DNA of 44,674 nt from Chloroflexota bacterium (GCA_016197225.1 JACPWC010000057.1:1-44674); one strand, 5' to 3'. Shown: positions 9,669 through 19,890, counted from the stretch's first letter. The notes: generated by a model from the sequence alone, not told the origin. Program-made: numbers and translations.

Positions 9669-11674
9669 TGAAAAGGCTTATTCAGATCGCCTTCATCGCC
9701 GCGATATTTTTATTAACAGATACTCAGGCGAGTGCTGAGTCTCCCTATACGACGTGGGCATTAGGCCCCGGAGGGGGGCTTTTTATGACTCAAGACGCGT
9801 ACACGCCCTTTGCCGAGGTGGATTTGCCCATATCCGGCGCAGAAGATATGGTTGTGACCCCGGATGGGTATATTTATATCGCGGATACCGAAAATGGGCG
9901 GATCGTGAAATTGCAGGATTTTGAGGTAATCGCCTCTTATGGCGAGGGAATTTTAGGAGAGCCGACCGGGCTGTTCGTGGATGATGAAGGGATCATGTAT
10001 GTGGCGGATGCAGAGCAAGATGCCATTTTTACCCTGGCTCCCGACGGAAGTGTACTGAACCAATTCGGACGTCCTACCGAACCGTTGTTTGGAAAAAACC
10101 AGGAATTTCTGCCCCGGAAAATCGCGGTGGATGCGCGCCAGAATTTGTACGTCATTAGCGAAGGCTCGGTCAACGGGATCGTTCAAATGAACACCAATGG
10201 CAATTTCATCGGGTATTTCGGCGCGAATTCTGCCTCAATGTCGCTCAAGATGATTTTGCAACGGTTGTTTCTGACCAAAGAGCAACTGGATCAGTTTATT
10301 AAGAACCAGGCGGCTTCCCCCTCCAATATCGCCATTGATCATCAATCGCTGGTGTATACGATCACTGCCGGCACGTCAGATGCAAAGAGCATCCGGCGGT
10401 TTACGGTTTCTGGCAAAAATATCTTTCCTGACACGATTGGGTCAACCTCGTTTCGGGATATTGATGTGAGTGAAGATGGTTTGATATTGGCAATTGCCGC
10501 CGACGGAGTAATCTTCGAATATGATCTTAACGGTACACTGTTGTTCGTGTTCGGAGCACAGGACACTGGGGATCAGCGTTTGGGCACCCTGCAGAATCCA
10601 ACTGCCATCGAACGGTATCAGGATACCATTTATGTCTTGGATAAAGACAAAAACGCTATTGTCGTTTATCAAACCACAGCTTTTGCCAGGCTCGTACACG
10701 ATGGTGTTCGTTTGTATATGGAAGGGTTTTACAGCGAGGCCAAACCTTATTTTGAAGAGGTCTTAAACTACAACGGCTCTTTTATTATGTCGTATCAGGC
10801 TATTGCAGATGCTTATTTTAAGCAGGGAGATTATCCAAACGCCCTCACCAGCTATAAATATGCTGAAGACCGAAACGGGTATTCGCAGGCATTTTGGGAA
10901 TTACGGAATTTCGTTTTACAGCAGTATTTGACTCAGACCATTTTGTGGATCATCGGCTTGTCGCTGGTTCAAAAAGGGGTCATGCGGCTGGATAAGCGGC
11001 ACAAATGGTTTGATCCGATCCGACAGTGGGTTAGAGATTTACAGCGCATCAAGCTGGTGGATGACTTTGTTTTCATGTTCCGGTTTATTAAATTTCCGGC
11101 GGACAGCTTTTATTACATCAAGAAGGACCTTCGAGGTAGCTGGAAATTTGCATTGTTGATCTATGGCTGGGTGATCGTGGTCAGGGTATTGTCACTTTAT
11201 TTAACAGGATTTACCTTTAATCCATATACCTCGTTGTCCGATATCCGGTTAGAGAATGAAATCGTCAACACCGTTTTGTTGATTGTTCTTTGGAACGCGG
11301 CGAATTATCTGGTATCTACTATCAGTGACGGGGAGGGCCGTATCCGGGATGTCATCACCGGCAGTGCCTATAGTTTATTCCCCTATGCGCTGTTTGCCTT
11401 ACCAATTGCCCTGATCTCGAATGTTTTGACGCTCAACGAGATTTTCATTTACTCATTCTCCCTCAATTTGATGGGGCTTTGGATGGGGATCATGCTTTTT
11501 ATCATGGTGAAGGAAGTTCACAACTATTCGTTTTCAGAGACGGTGAGAAACGTGCTGATCACCATATTCACCATGGCTCTGTTCCTTTTGACGGGATACA
11601 TTCTGTATGTCCTGTTCAACCAGCTGTTTGACTTTATTTCAGCAATACTTCAGGAAGTAGGATTACGTGGCTAA
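9668..11674 (+). CDS. YIP1-family membrane protein with NHL-type propeller and TPR
   Basis: 668 residues. A signal peptide (1-24, ending ASA) is followed by an extracytoplasmic beta-propeller of NHL-like repeats (about 45-340, e.g. [23 protein letters not shown] and [21 protein letters not shown]). A TPR-like pair (about 350-410, [19 protein letters not shown] and [19 protein letters not shown]) and a membrane helix follow. A C-terminal Yip1-type multi-helix domain spans about 490-668. Genes of this make-up are regular partners of DUF5696 proteins and sugar permeases, but I know of no biochemical role. A sensor or scaffold for glycan import at the cell surface is a guess. It overlaps the next gene by 8 bases. 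Confidence 0.8.
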   Translation: MKRLIQIAFIAAIFLLTDTQASAESPYTTWALGPGGGLFMTQDAYTPFAEVDLPISGAEDMVVTPDGYIYIADTENGRIVKLQDFEVIASYGEGILGEPTGLFVDDEGIMYVADAEQDAIFTLAPDGSVLNQFGRPTEPLFGKNQEFLPRKIAVDARQNLYVISEGSVNGIVQMNTNGNFIGYFGANSASMSLKMILQRLFLTKEQLDQFIKNQAASPSNIAIDHQSLVYTITAGTSDAKSIRRFTVSGKNIFPDTIGSTSFRDIDVSEDGLILAIAADGVIFEYDLNGTLLFVFGAQDTGDQRLGTLQNPTAIERYQDTIYVLDKDKNAIVVYQTTAFARLVHDGVRLYMEGFYSEAKPYFEEVLNYNGSFIMSYQAIADAYFKQGDYPNALTSYKYAEDRNGYSQAFWELRNFVLQQYLTQTILWIIGLSLVQKGVMRLDKRHKWFDPIRQWVRDLQRIKLVDDFVFMFRFIKFPADSFYYIKKDLRGSWKFALLIYGWVIVVRVLSLYLTGFTFNPYTSLSDIRLENEIVNTVLLIVLWNAANYLVSTISDGEGRIRDVITGSAYSLFPYALFALPIALISNVLTLNEIFIYSFSLNLMGLWMGIMLFIMVKEVHNYSFSETVRNVLITIFTMALFLLTGYILYVLFNQLFDFISAILQEVGLRG

Positions 11675-13889
11675 AATAAAGCGAACATTTCAAAGCTTCA
11701 TCTTAATTTGGTTGTTTTTGGGAGTAAACGCCGAATCGCTGACTGCCATAGCGCAGAAGCCTGAATTTACTTCTAATCAGTTTACCCGGCTCAATACCGT
11801 AAATACAAACTGGCAAAACTATCAAGGCATCCCGGATTCCTATGAACTCGTGGCCGAAAATGCCTTTTTTCAATTATATGCAGATAAATCCACTTTAGCT
11901 TTTAAAGTAGTTGATAAGCGTAGTGGATATGTCTGGCATTCCAATCTTGATGAAGTCAGTAAAGATGATCAACTAAACAAGACATGGACAGCGTTTGCTC
12001 GCAGTGGTATCAGCATTGATTATCTGGATAAAAAAGCAATCAGCAAACGCGCCTCCATCACCAACTCAAATCGTTCTATTGAAGTAAAACCAATTGACCA
12101 GGGATTTGAGGCTTTGATAAAATTCAGCGATGTCTCAATATCGATTGGCGTTATTGTCCGATTGGAGGCAAAGGGTGTCAGTGTTGAAGTGCCGTTTGAG
12201 TCAATTAAAGAGGAAAACGCGGATTATAAATTAGGTTTGCTTTATATATATCCTTTTTTGGGGGCCACCAAAGAAGATAGTGTTCCAGGCTATATGTTCA
12301 TTCCCGATGGATCCGGAAGTCTGATTCGCTTCAGTGCGGCTACAAAAGCCAAAAACATGTTTTATGGCCGATATTATGGCGCGGATTTGGGCATGATCAC
12401 CACGCTACCTTATGATCCAACGGTTAACCGGCCATACAAAATTTCAATACCTGTCATTGGTATGGTTCATGGGGAAAAGCAGAATGCATTTATAGCCATT
12501 GTCGAAAAAGGCGCATCGTATGGTGAAATCCAGGCGCATATGGCGGGTATCATCACGAAATTCAATTTTCTATACAATGCATTTATTTATAACGAAAGTT
12601 ACTTCCAGGCTACCAATCGCTCGGGAGCTGGTGTTACAACTCTTCAGCCCAGAACGAATGCGTTTGATGTGAAGATATCTTATCGTTTTTTGACCAAAGA
12701 CGATGGTGATTATGTAGGGATGGCGAAAAGCTATCAGCAGTATTTGATTGAAAAGGGGATCTTAAAAAAGATTCCCGATCAAAACAGCGATATCGGGATC
12801 AGGGTCGAATTTTTGGGCGGGGATAAAGAAAGAATTTTGCTGTGGAATCGCTTAATTGCGATGACTGCCGTTAGCCAGATGAGCGATATTCTAAAAGATT
12901 TAGGGATTAAGAACCCGGATGTCATTTACTACGGCTGGCAGCCGCTTGGCGCTTCCAGCACGCCTCCAAAATCATTGCAGTTAGATAGTAGCTTAGGCAA
13001 CCCGGATCAGCTTCGCTCATTAATTGAAAAAATCGCTGCGGGTGGCGGAAATTTTTACCTGTATTTGGATCCACAGGCGGCATTGAAGGATGAAAATGGT
13101 TATTCGCCCCGCAACGATCTGGCGATGTCAATTACCAGTGTTAATTTGCAGGGTTACAATCGTAACAAAGTTAATTATTATCTAAATTTTGATGCGTTCA
13201 GCAAACACTATTCTACGCTTAGCAATGATGTTTTTTCGAAACTTAAGGCAGGCCTGGCATTAGATGGTATCGGTTCGATGCTTTATAGTGATTTTAAAAG
13301 CAATCATTTTTTGAATCGAGAAGATGCAATTAGGAAATATCAAGATTTGCTGGCTGAAAACAATGAGAGCACATCTTTTTACACACCGAATGATTACATG
13401 TTTGGTTATATGAAGGCTTATTATGATATACCTTTAACCAATAGCGGTTACATATATACCACCGATGCGGTGCCGTTTTTACAGATTGTCTTTGCCGGTT
13501 ATGTTCCCTATTATGGGACAGCGTTGAATTTCTCATCCAATTTGCAGGATGATTTATTACGGCATGTTGATTTCGGCGTCTATCCGTCATATTTTCTCAG
13601 TTATGAAGTAACCGCCAAAATTCTTAATACCAGTTCAAACTGGATTTATACCTCATCCTATGACCAATGGACACAAGAGATAAAACGAACTTACCAATGG
13701 CTGAACAATCTGCTAGGGCCGGTAAAAGGACAGGAAATTGTCGCCCGGCAGGTTCTTGAGGACGGCGTCGTGGCCACAACCTACGCTAACGGAAAACAAA
13801 TCATTGTCAATTATAACGATAAGCCATTCTTAGTCGGCGATGTTGTGGTCAACAGTAAAGATGCTGTAATCAGGGATGTGTTACCGTGA
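11667..13889 (+). CDS. DUF5696-type exported protein
   Basis: A 740-residue protein starting with GTG at 11667, with AGGA just upstream and an 8-base overlap with the previous gene. A hydrophobic N-terminus (about 8-28) acts as a signal or anchor. The body lacks known catalytic motifs that I can point to, but its pattern ([30 protein letters not shown]; the [11 protein letters not shown]-like segment near residue 610) matches the DUF5696 family found beside binding-protein-dependent sugar permeases. The family may hold a TIM-barrel-like glycosidase fold, which would fit a surface glycan-processing role; this is inference. Its stop overlaps the next permease start (GTGA). Confidence 0.75.
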   Translation: MAKIKRTFQSFILIWLFLGVNAESLTAIAQKPEFTSNQFTRLNTVNTNWQNYQGIPDSYELVAENAFFQLYADKSTLAFKVVDKRSGYVWHSNLDEVSKDDQLNKTWTAFARSGISIDYLDKKAISKRASITNSNRSIEVKPIDQGFEALIKFSDVSISIGVIVRLEAKGVSVEVPFESIKEENADYKLGLLYIYPFLGATKEDSVPGYMFIPDGSGSLIRFSAATKAKNMFYGRYYGADLGMITTLPYDPTVNRPYKISIPVIGMVHGEKQNAFIAIVEKGASYGEIQAHMAGIITKFNFLYNAFIYNESYFQATNRSGAGVTTLQPRTNAFDVKISYRFLTKDDGDYVGMAKSYQQYLIEKGILKKIPDQNSDIGIRVEFLGGDKERILLWNRLIAMTAVSQMSDILKDLGIKNPDVIYYGWQPLGASSTPPKSLQLDSSLGNPDQLRSLIEKIAAGGGNFYLYLDPQAALKDENGYSPRNDLAMSITSVNLQGYNRNKVNYYLNFDAFSKHYSTLSNDVFSKLKAGLALDGIGSMLYSDFKSNHFLNREDAIRKYQDLLAENNESTSFYTPNDYMFGYMKAYYDIPLTNSGYIYTTDAVPFLQIVFAGYVPYYGTALNFSSNLQDDLLRHVDFGVYPSYFLSYEVTAKILNTSSNWIYTSSYDQWTQEIKRTYQWLNNLLGPVKGQEIVARQVLEDGVVATTYANGKQIIVNYNDKPFLVGDVVVNSKDAVIRDVLP

Positions 13890-14653
13890 ATTTGCGCAAG
13901 ACTTTTCGCAACAAAGAAATGAGGCATAGCACAAGAGAGGCGCTCTACGGCTATGCTTTCGTCATGATTTGGATTTTAGGCTTTGGGATATTTACGTTAG
14001 TCCCTCTAATTCAAACTTTTTTCTATAGCCTGAACCAGGTCACTGTTTCGGCAACAGGCATCAATCTTGATTTTGTTGAATGGGCGAATTATTCAAGAGC
14101 CTTATTTACAGACCCGACATTTGTGGAGTTATTAATCGGATATGTGATCGAAACGTTAGTTTCAGTGCCGATTGTATTGATATTTTCAATGATTATCGCT
14201 TTATTTTTAAATCTGAATTTCAGATTCAAGGGTTTATTCAGAACGATTTTCTTTTTGCCGGTTGTCATCACCAGCGGACCGGTGATTCAGGAACTGACAT
14301 CGCAAGGCGCTACCTCGGTGCCGGGGATTGCTAATTCAGCAGTAATTGCGGATTTTTTAGCCCAGCTGCCGCGCTATTTACGCAATCCGATTGAATACCT
14401 TCTTACCTCGTTTATATTAATCCTCTGGTTTTCCGGCGTACAAATCCTGATTTATTTATCCAGCTTGCAGAAAATTGACAAGAGCATTTATGAGGCGGCT
14501 GCCATTGATGGGGCATCTGCCTGGGAATCTTTTTGGAAAATTACGTTACCATCTATATTTCCTTGTGCTGATTTTGCTTCTGGCGATTGTATATTTGCTC
14601 CTAAACTTTCGCGCGGAGAAAAAAATCAGATAAGAGGAGATGGCCGCATATGA
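13886..14653 (+). pseudogene. MalF-type permease broken by an internal deletion
   Basis: The reading frame codes a normal MalF-type N-terminus, four helices and the EAA loop (IYEAAAIDGASAWESFWKIT, ending near base 14557). It then turns into non-membrane sequence (CADFASGDCIF) and stops at 14653. From about 14553 another frame codes LYFLVLILLLAIVYLLLNFR plus AEKKIR and a TAA at 14631-14633, exactly the last helix and basic tail expected of such a permease, followed at once by the AGAGGAG site of the next gene. So roughly 75 codons, covering the segment after the EAA loop, are missing and the frame is shifted at about 14550-14560. Loss of function is likely unless this is an assembly error. GTG start at 13886. 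Confidence 0.85.
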
Positions 14654-15579
14654 AAAGATTTATTCAGGAAAATTTGAAAAGCTTTCTGCTGGGCAATCGG
14701 GCCAATTATGGATTGATATTTAATATATTGTTGTATATGCTGTTGATCGCCATTGGCTTTGTTTATCTTTATCCGCTGTTATTCATGTTTGTCACTAGCA
14801 TGAAAAGTCCGGCGGATTTACTAAACCCGATGGTGCAATGGGTTCCGACTGAATTATTCGTTGGCAACTATATCAAGGCCTACCATGTATTAGATTATCC
14901 CACTACACTATTGTCATCTGTAATGATTAGTGTTGTCCCGTCGGTCATTCAGGCTATTGTGTGTTCGCTTGTTGGTTATGGGTTGGCGCGGTATCGGTTT
15001 TGGGGCAAAAATCTCATATTTGTTCTCATTCTTGCCACGTTCGTCATCCCCGCGCAAAACACCGTTATCCCGCAGATGTTAACTTATCGAAGTCTTGGGT
15101 TGCTCGGCAATATTTATTCTCTGATCTTGCCAGCAATTATGGGGCAGGGATTTAAGAGCGCTATTTTCATTCTAATTTTTTACCAGACATTTCTTTCTTT
15201 GCCCAAAGTATTGGAAGAGGCCGCGCGCTTGGATGGGGCATCTGACATAAAGATTTTTGTGCAAATCGCTCTGCCGGCCGCAATACCTTCCTATATTATT
15301 TCGATCATTTTCTCGACCGTTTGGTATTGGAATGAGACTTATTTGACCGTCATATTTCTTGAAGGCGGCATCCAGTCACTGCCAATGCAATTATCAAAGT
15401 TTGTTCAGGCATATGAGAATTTGTATCCACCTGGAACGGTGAATATTTTTGATCGCCTAAATGAGGCGGTAAAACTAAGCGGCACATTTTTAAATATTCT
15501 GCCATTGTTGATAATGTACTTTGTGTTGCAGAAATGGTTTGTTGAATCGATCGAAACGACAGGTATAACAGGTGAATAA
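14650..15579 (+). CDS. ABC sugar transporter permease, MalG type
   Basis: A 309-residue intact permease with six helices. The EAA loop reads LEEAARLDGASDIKIFVQIA then LPAAIP (about 192-218). AGAGGAG stands upstream at 14633-14639. It would pair with the preceding, broken permease, so this second transporter probably no longer works alone unless the subunit can partner with another MalF-type protein. Its stop overlaps the GTG of a truncated lipoprotein. Base composition is more AT-rich than the first permease pair, so the two modules may differ in origin. Confidence 0.9.
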   Translation: MKRFIQENLKSFLLGNRANYGLIFNILLYMLLIAIGFVYLYPLLFMFVTSMKSPADLLNPMVQWVPTELFVGNYIKAYHVLDYPTTLLSSVMISVVPSVIQAIVCSLVGYGLARYRFWGKNLIFVLILATFVIPAQNTVIPQMLTYRSLGLLGNIYSLILPAIMGQGFKSAIFILIFYQTFLSLPKVLEEAARLDGASDIKIFVQIALPAAIPSYIISIIFSTVWYWNETYLTVIFLEGGIQSLPMQLSKFVQAYENLYPPGTVNIFDRLNEAVKLSGTFLNILPLLIMYFVLQKWFVESIETTGITGE

Positions 15580-15673
15580 ACTGATCGTTTTGATCCTTGT
15601 GTTTTCGCTGACTATCACTGGTTGTTCTTCTCTACCCCAACAAGCGCGGCAAGCCATATGCAATTCAGTATAG
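15572..15673 (+). pseudogene. Truncated lipoprotein gene, probably a lost third binding protein
   Basis: A GTG at 15572, overlapping the permease stop, opens 33 codons: MNKLIVLILVFSLTITGCSS is a textbook lipoprotein signal with lipobox T-I-T-G-C. About nine residues later the reading runs into IS-derived sequence and stops at 15671-15673. In this gene order the next member is normally a sugar-binding lipoprotein, so I read this as the 5' stump of one removed by an insertion and deletion. That identity is inference; the signal peptide itself is clear. Confidence 0.7.
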
Positions 15674-15732
15674 GCTAAAGCGGCAGATTGCACTCCCTGA
15701 TCAGAGTGATAAATTTCGGGGCGATGCTCGGC
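15661..15732 (-). pseudogene. IS3-family transposase OrfB fragment
   Basis: On the minus strand bases 15732-15661 code EHRPEIYHSDQGVQSAALA then YTEL. This matches the part of IS3-family OrfB around the second catalytic Asp (I-Y-H-S-D-Q-G-V-Q-Y-A). A stop codon precedes it at 15735-15733, and it ends where the truncated lipoprotein begins. Only this small piece of OrfB remains. Confidence 0.72.
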
Positions 15733-15770
15733 TCAGGCGCCCCGGCTTAGCGATACGCGCTTGCTGTGGG

Positions 15771-15941
15771 TCAGCCCGCCATCACCCCGGAAGAGCCTGG
15801 GGCGTTGGCGAGAAATTGGCTTTTCCACTCCGACATCAAATCCGGCTTGAGGTTGTGCTCATGATCCAGGTCGGCGGCGAATCTATAATACGTGGCGATT
15901 GCACAGCGTTTTAGGCTATCAAACCCCGGCGAAATTTGCAG
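15771..15941 (-). pseudogene. IS3-family transposase OrfA fragment
   Basis: A minus-strand frame of 57 codons reads LQISPGFDSLKRCAIATYYR and continues FAADLDHEHNLKPDLMSEWK then SQFLANAPGSSGV. This has the layout of an IS3 OrfA helix-turn-helix (SPEF...LA..Y.L.P..I..WK..FL..A). It lies upstream of the OrfB fragment in the same orientation, as in intact IS3 elements, but most of OrfB between them is missing and no terminal inverted repeats are visible. Confidence 0.7.
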
Positions 15942-16006
15942 CTGCCTACAAAACTAAGTGCGCTGAGTCTCTCGCTTCGCCTGGTCATAAAAACTGAGGC
16001 AGATCA

Positions 16007-16996
16007 ATGACTACTATCAAAGATGTGGCTAAACATGCCAAGGTCAGCATCACGTCAGCATCATATGCTTTAAATGGCACAGGCACTATCAGTACAGCAA
16101 CCCGGAAACGCGTGTTAAAAGTCGCGGAGGAACTGAATTATCATCCCAATGCTTTTGCCAGAAATCTAAAAAAACGAAAGACATATACTATTGGTGTCTT
16201 TATTACCCGATTCGGCGGCTCGTTTTATGAAGAAATTCTCGAAGGAATCCATGATGCAGTTCTAAAAACCGATTATGAGTTGATTGTATGCCCTGAAAGC
16301 CGGATGTTTCGAAAACTCCTCACACAGCGGCAGGTAGATGGAGCCATTGTGTTTGATTCGAAAATAAAAAGTGATATCCTGGTTAAACTTGCTTCAAAAA
16401 GATTTCCTATCGTCGTTTTAGATCGCTATTTGGAAGTTGATTATTTGCTTCCTTTGTTAGTTGACAACCAGCAGGGGGCCAGGGAGGCTTTTTATCATTT
16501 ATATGCCCAGGGAGCTCGCCGCTTCTCCTTTATTTCAGGTGCTTCGGATTCATTTGATAATATGGAGAGAAAAAAAGCATTTTTGAATGAGGCGGACAAA
16601 AACAATGTCACCGTCCAATGCTATAACGGGAATTTTACCGAGGAGTCTGGCTACGATATTGCCAGAACGATGATTGAAACCAATGATTTGCCGGAAGCAG
16701 TTTTTTGCGCAAACGATCAAATGGCTATAGGATTTATTAATGCAATGAAGGAGAATCATTTAAAGGCTCCTGACGACATTGCCGTTGTAGGATTTGACGA
16801 TATCCAAATTGCTAAATATATGCAGCCGACCTTGTCAACTATTGGAGCGTCGCGTTTTTCATGGGGTTCGTTAGCTGCAACTCAGTTGATTGATTTTCTG
16901 GAGAATGAAAAACCTTTTCAGCCGTATAGAATTCCCGCCAGGCTGATCCAGCGTGAATCGTCTACGAAGAATCACAATGCGCTATTGGCAAAATAG
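16007..16996 (+). CDS. LacI/GalR-family transcriptional regulator
   Basis: 329 residues. The N-terminal LacI helix-turn-helix (TIKDVAKHAKVSITSASYAL, about 3-22) and hinge (YHPNAFARNLKKRKTYTIGVF) are followed by a periplasmic-binding-protein-like effector domain (from about 60; EAVFCANDQMAIGFINAMKE and DIAVVGFDDIQIAKYMQPTL are diagnostic). It should repress sugar genes and release DNA on binding a sugar. The perfect palindrome with central CpG at 638-653 is the best candidate operator. It starts just downstream of the IS3 relic, so its original upstream region may have been replaced. It probably governs the GH94, transporter and following glycosidase genes. Confidence 0.93.
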   Translation: MTTIKDVAKHAKVSITSASYALNGTGTISTATRKRVLKVAEELNYHPNAFARNLKKRKTYTIGVFITRFGGSFYEEILEGIHDAVLKTDYELIVCPESRMFRKLLTQRQVDGAIVFDSKIKSDILVKLASKRFPIVVLDRYLEVDYLLPLLVDNQQGAREAFYHLYAQGARRFSFISGASDSFDNMERKKAFLNEADKNNVTVQCYNGNFTEESGYDIARTMIETNDLPEAVFCANDQMAIGFINAMKENHLKAPDDIAVVGFDDIQIAKYMQPTLSTIGASRFSWGSLAATQLIDFLENEKPFQPYRIPARLIQRESSTKNHNALLAK

Positions 16997-17072
16997 TCGA
17001 GAACGCAAGATAACCTGTGACCCTGGCGCCATTGGTTATATCATTTGATATTCGTATTTTCGGAGAACAACT

Positions 17073-18371
17073 ATGTACGATGTATTCAGCCTGCCGGCGA
17101 TAAGCTTCCCGAAGGATTTCTTGTGGGGCAGCGCTACAGCCGGACATCAAGTTGAGGGCGACAATATCCACTCGCAAGTGTGGTTTGACGAACAGCAGGA
17201 CAAATTTTGGCTTGACGATCCCGAACGGAAAATCAGGGCGACCTCCGGTAAAGCTTGCGACCATTACCGGCTGTATCGGGAAGACGTGGATTTGCTGGCA
17301 GAGCTTGGCCACCGGGCGTACCGGATGTCAATTGAGTGGAGTCGAATAGAACCTGCCGAAGGCCAGTGGGATGTAGCGGCGGTCAACCACTATGTTGATT
17401 TACTGGCGCGCCTTAACCAACGGGGGATTCAGGTGTTCGTCACGCTCCATCATTTTACCCACCCTTACTGGTTCGAGCAGCAAGGAGGTTTTCGGGAACG
17501 TGAGAACTTACGCTACTTTGAGCGCTATTTGGAGTACCTCTTGCCGAAGATTAGCGCATACGTGAGCGGATGGAATGTGATCAATGAATTCAACTTAGGG
17601 CTATCTCCAACTGGCGGGTCTTACAAATTCAATATGCTTCGCTTTCACGCCCTGGGGTATCACTTGATTAAACGCTATTCTTCAGCCCCGGTAAGTAGCG
17701 CCCATGCTTTTATCCATTGGTTTCCACGACGTTACCATGATACTCTGGATCGGCGCATGACAGATTACGCGGATTTCCTTACAAATGAATTCTTCTTTCA
17801 TGCCCTGCGGACCGGTGAACTGGTGTACCCAAATATGAATAGCGAATATGACCCGGACGTGAAGGGAACGCTGGATTTTTGGGCGATTAATTATTATACG
17901 CGCCACATGGTAGATGCGCGCCAGGCAGGTTTGGAAGGCTCCCGGTTCAAGCACAAGGAGCTAAAGATGATCCCGATGAATTTTTATTTAGAGGAGATGT
18001 ATCCTGAAGGGTTGATTGCGAATTTGGAACGCCTGACTGATCGCCCGGTTTACATTACTGAAAACGGGTGTGCGACCACCGATGACCGGTTTCGGATTGT
18101 CTATCTCGCCTTGACTCTCTCCGCGTTGAAGGAGGCGATAGATCGCGGGGTGGATGTGCGCGGCTATTTTTACTGGTCATTGATGGACAACTACGAATGG
18201 GGATCGTTCCTGCCTCGATTTGGCTTGGTGGATGTTAATTTTGAGACCTTTAAGCGGACGCCGAAACCTAGCGCGATGTTCTATCGAGATATTATTGGGA
18301 GAAATGGATTTGAGGGCGCGACGTTACAACGCTACCTGAAGGAATTGCCTACATTGCAAAAGAGCCAATAA
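17073..18371 (+). CDS. GH1 family beta-glycosidase
   Basis: A 432-residue cytoplasmic retaining glycosidase. FPKDFLWGSATAGHQVEG is the GH1 N-terminal signature. The acid/base Glu is E172 in WNVINEFN (usual form TLNEP/W.t.NE), the nucleophile is E330 in VYITENGCA, and YFYWSLMDNYEW is the conserved aglycone-side segment. GGAG stands 8 bases before the ATG. It would hydrolyse beta-glucosides or beta-galactosides brought in by the transporters. It lies between the LacI regulator and the GH144-type gene, but about 200 bp of non-coding DNA separate it from the latter. Substrate range cannot be read from sequence. Confidence 0.95.
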   Translation: MYDVFSLPAISFPKDFLWGSATAGHQVEGDNIHSQVWFDEQQDKFWLDDPERKIRATSGKACDHYRLYREDVDLLAELGHRAYRMSIEWSRIEPAEGQWDVAAVNHYVDLLARLNQRGIQVFVTLHHFTHPYWFEQQGGFRERENLRYFERYLEYLLPKISAYVSGWNVINEFNLGLSPTGGSYKFNMLRFHALGYHLIKRYSSAPVSSAHAFIHWFPRRYHDTLDRRMTDYADFLTNEFFFHALRTGELVYPNMNSEYDPDVKGTLDFWAINYYTRHMVDARQAGLEGSRFKHKELKMIPMNFYLEEMYPEGLIANLERLTDRPVYITENGCATTDDRFRIVYLALTLSALKEAIDRGVDVRGYFYWSLMDNYEWGSFLPRFGLVDVNFETFKRTPKPSAMFYRDIIGRNGFEGATLQRYLKELPTLQKSQ

Positions 18372-18494
18372 ACAAGCGCACCCAGCCCGCCACCCAGCCG
18401 ACGCTTCGTCTTCAGTTCGGCGCGGCGGATGGCGACCGCGCATCTACAAAGCATCGGTAGATCGAAATGAGGAGCAGGGCATGCCCACATGCCC

Positions 18495-18547
18495 GTCTGC
18501 ACGTAGGCGTGCAGACTCCTCACATTGTGATGTGCTGAGAATCACAA
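18495..18547. repeat. Two small hairpins upstream of the GH144-type gene
   Basis: The 202-base gap 18372-18573 is GC-rich and holds no gene I can support. GTCTGCACG (18495-18503) and CGTGCAGAC (18508-18516) form a perfect 9-bp stem with a TAGG loop. TTGTGAT (18525-18531) pairs with ATCACAA (18541-18547). The 12-mer TCACAACGCCCC here also occurs in the terminator at 4821-4853. No T-tract follows. They may be relics of interspersed repeats or a leader structure. Confidence 0.5.
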
Positions 18548-18573
18548 CGCCCCATCAGAAAAATAAGCGAGCA

Positions 18574-19824
18574 TGTATGGATATACGAAACATATTACAT
18601 GATGAGCTAAAAGGCTCGTGTGACTTTTTCCTTAATTTCACGAATCTGAATTCAGATAGCAGAGGATTTGGTTTAACTGTTGACTCCACCAAGGATCCTC
18701 AGGTGGCTTCCATTGCCTCAGTGGGGTTTGCCCTTACTGCCTGGGTGATTGCTATTGAGCGAGGCTATATAACTCGTCAAAAGGCGCTGGATATTACCAG
18801 AAAGACTTTACGCACGCTTTGCTATCATGCAAGCCATTATCGCGGCTTCTTTGCCCATTTCCTGCATCTGGAAAGCGGCGAAAGAATTGGAAAATGCGAA
18901 TATTCAACGATTGATACCGCACTTTGCTTAAATGGCGTGATCACAGCAGCCGCCTACTTTCGGGACGAAGAAATCGGGCAAATGGCACAGCAGTTGCTCG
19001 AACGGGTAGACTGGAATTTCATCATTTTTGAAAAAGACGGCAAAACCCTTTTTCGGATGGCCTACAACCCGGATAAAGATGGCGATTATGTGACGGATGA
19101 TCCCGGATTTATTCACCAGTGGGATATGGCCGCCGAACAAAAGATGATGTATTTGCAGGCAGCCGGGCATATAGAGCCGTCATTGGCAAAGAAACTTTAT
19201 AGAGGCTTCTCCCGTGATCTTGGGAACTTTGAGGGGCAAAAAATCATCATCAACCCAGGCGGCAACTTATTTGCCTATCAGTTCAGCGAAGCCTGGTTAG
19301 ATGCCGCCAATTATCTTGATCCAGACGGAGTAGACTGGTTCAACAACACCCGGCTTGCCACATTAGCCAATCGCAATTTTTGTCTCGAGCACGCCCATGA
19401 ATTCAAAACCTACCATGCCAACAGTTGGGGGGCTAGTGCTGGCGACAGCCCGTGGGGATACGATGTCTCCGGCAGCACACCTTCTCTGCATACACCGAAA
19501 CCCAATGGGACCGTCTCTATTTATGGGGCATTGGCCTCCCTGCCGTTTATTCCCGAACTGACTGCGGATATGATTCAATACCTTTATCGCCATCATCCCC
19601 AAACCTGGGGGTCGTATGGCTTTTTTGATTCCTACAACCTCGATGTCTCCCCACCCTGGTACAGCAATTCGATTTACGGAATTGATAAAGGTTGTTCGAT
19701 GATCATGATCGAGAATCACCTGAGCAGACTGATTTGGGATACCTACACCAACAGCCCTTATATTCAAAAAGCTGTCGGCATTTTAGGCTTTCATAAACGA
19801 CAGGGAGGGCAAGTTACAAGGTGA
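18574..19824 (+). CDS. GH144 / Glycoamylase-domain (PF10091) glucanase-like protein
   Basis: 416 residues from the ATG at 18574 (an upstream ATG at 18481 would add 31 unlikely residues). Almost the whole chain is an (alpha/alpha)6 Glycoamylase domain: GGNLFAYQFSEAWLDAANYL, HANSWGASAGDSPWGYDV, WGSYGFFDSYN and GIDKGCSMIMIENHLSRLIW are its hallmarks. Family GH144 members with this domain act on beta-1,2-glucans, as endo-glucanases or sophorose-releasing exo-enzymes; the same fold is also the middle domain of cyclic beta-1,2-glucan synthases. No signal peptide is present, which suggests it acts on imported oligosaccharides. Together with the GH94 gene it hints at beta-1,2-glucan use. Fold assignment is strong, activity is inferred. 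Confidence 0.82.
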   Translation, partial: CMDIRNILHDELKGSCDFFLNFTNLNSDSRGFGLTVDSTKDPQVASIASVGFALTAWVIAIERGYITRQKALDITRKTLRTLCYHASHYRGFFAHFLHLESGERIGKCEYSTIDTALCLNGVITAAAYFRDEEIGQMAQQLLERVDWNFIIFEKDGKTLFRMAYNPDKDGDYVTDDPGFIHQWDMAAEQKMMYLQAAGHIEPSLAKKLYRGFSRDLGNFEGQKIIINPGGNLFAYQFSEAWLDAANYLDPDGVDWFNNTRLATLANRNFCLEHAHEFKTYHANSWGASAGDSPWGYDVSGSTPSLHTPKPNGTVSIYGALASLPFIPELTADMIQYLYRHHPQTWGSYGFFDSYNLDVSPPWYSNSIYGIDKGCSMIMIENHLSRLIWDTYTNSPYIQKAVGILGFHKRQGGQVTR

Positions 19825-19890
19825 CTCCGGCGACTCAGCCACTCCCATGGGCAGTATCAATGGAACTCATATCTGTAGAGGACACATACG

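Noticed and set aside
18372-18573. tRNA or small RNA gene in the gap before the GH144-type gene
   Set aside because: No cloverleaf could be folded by eye. Only two short hairpins are present.
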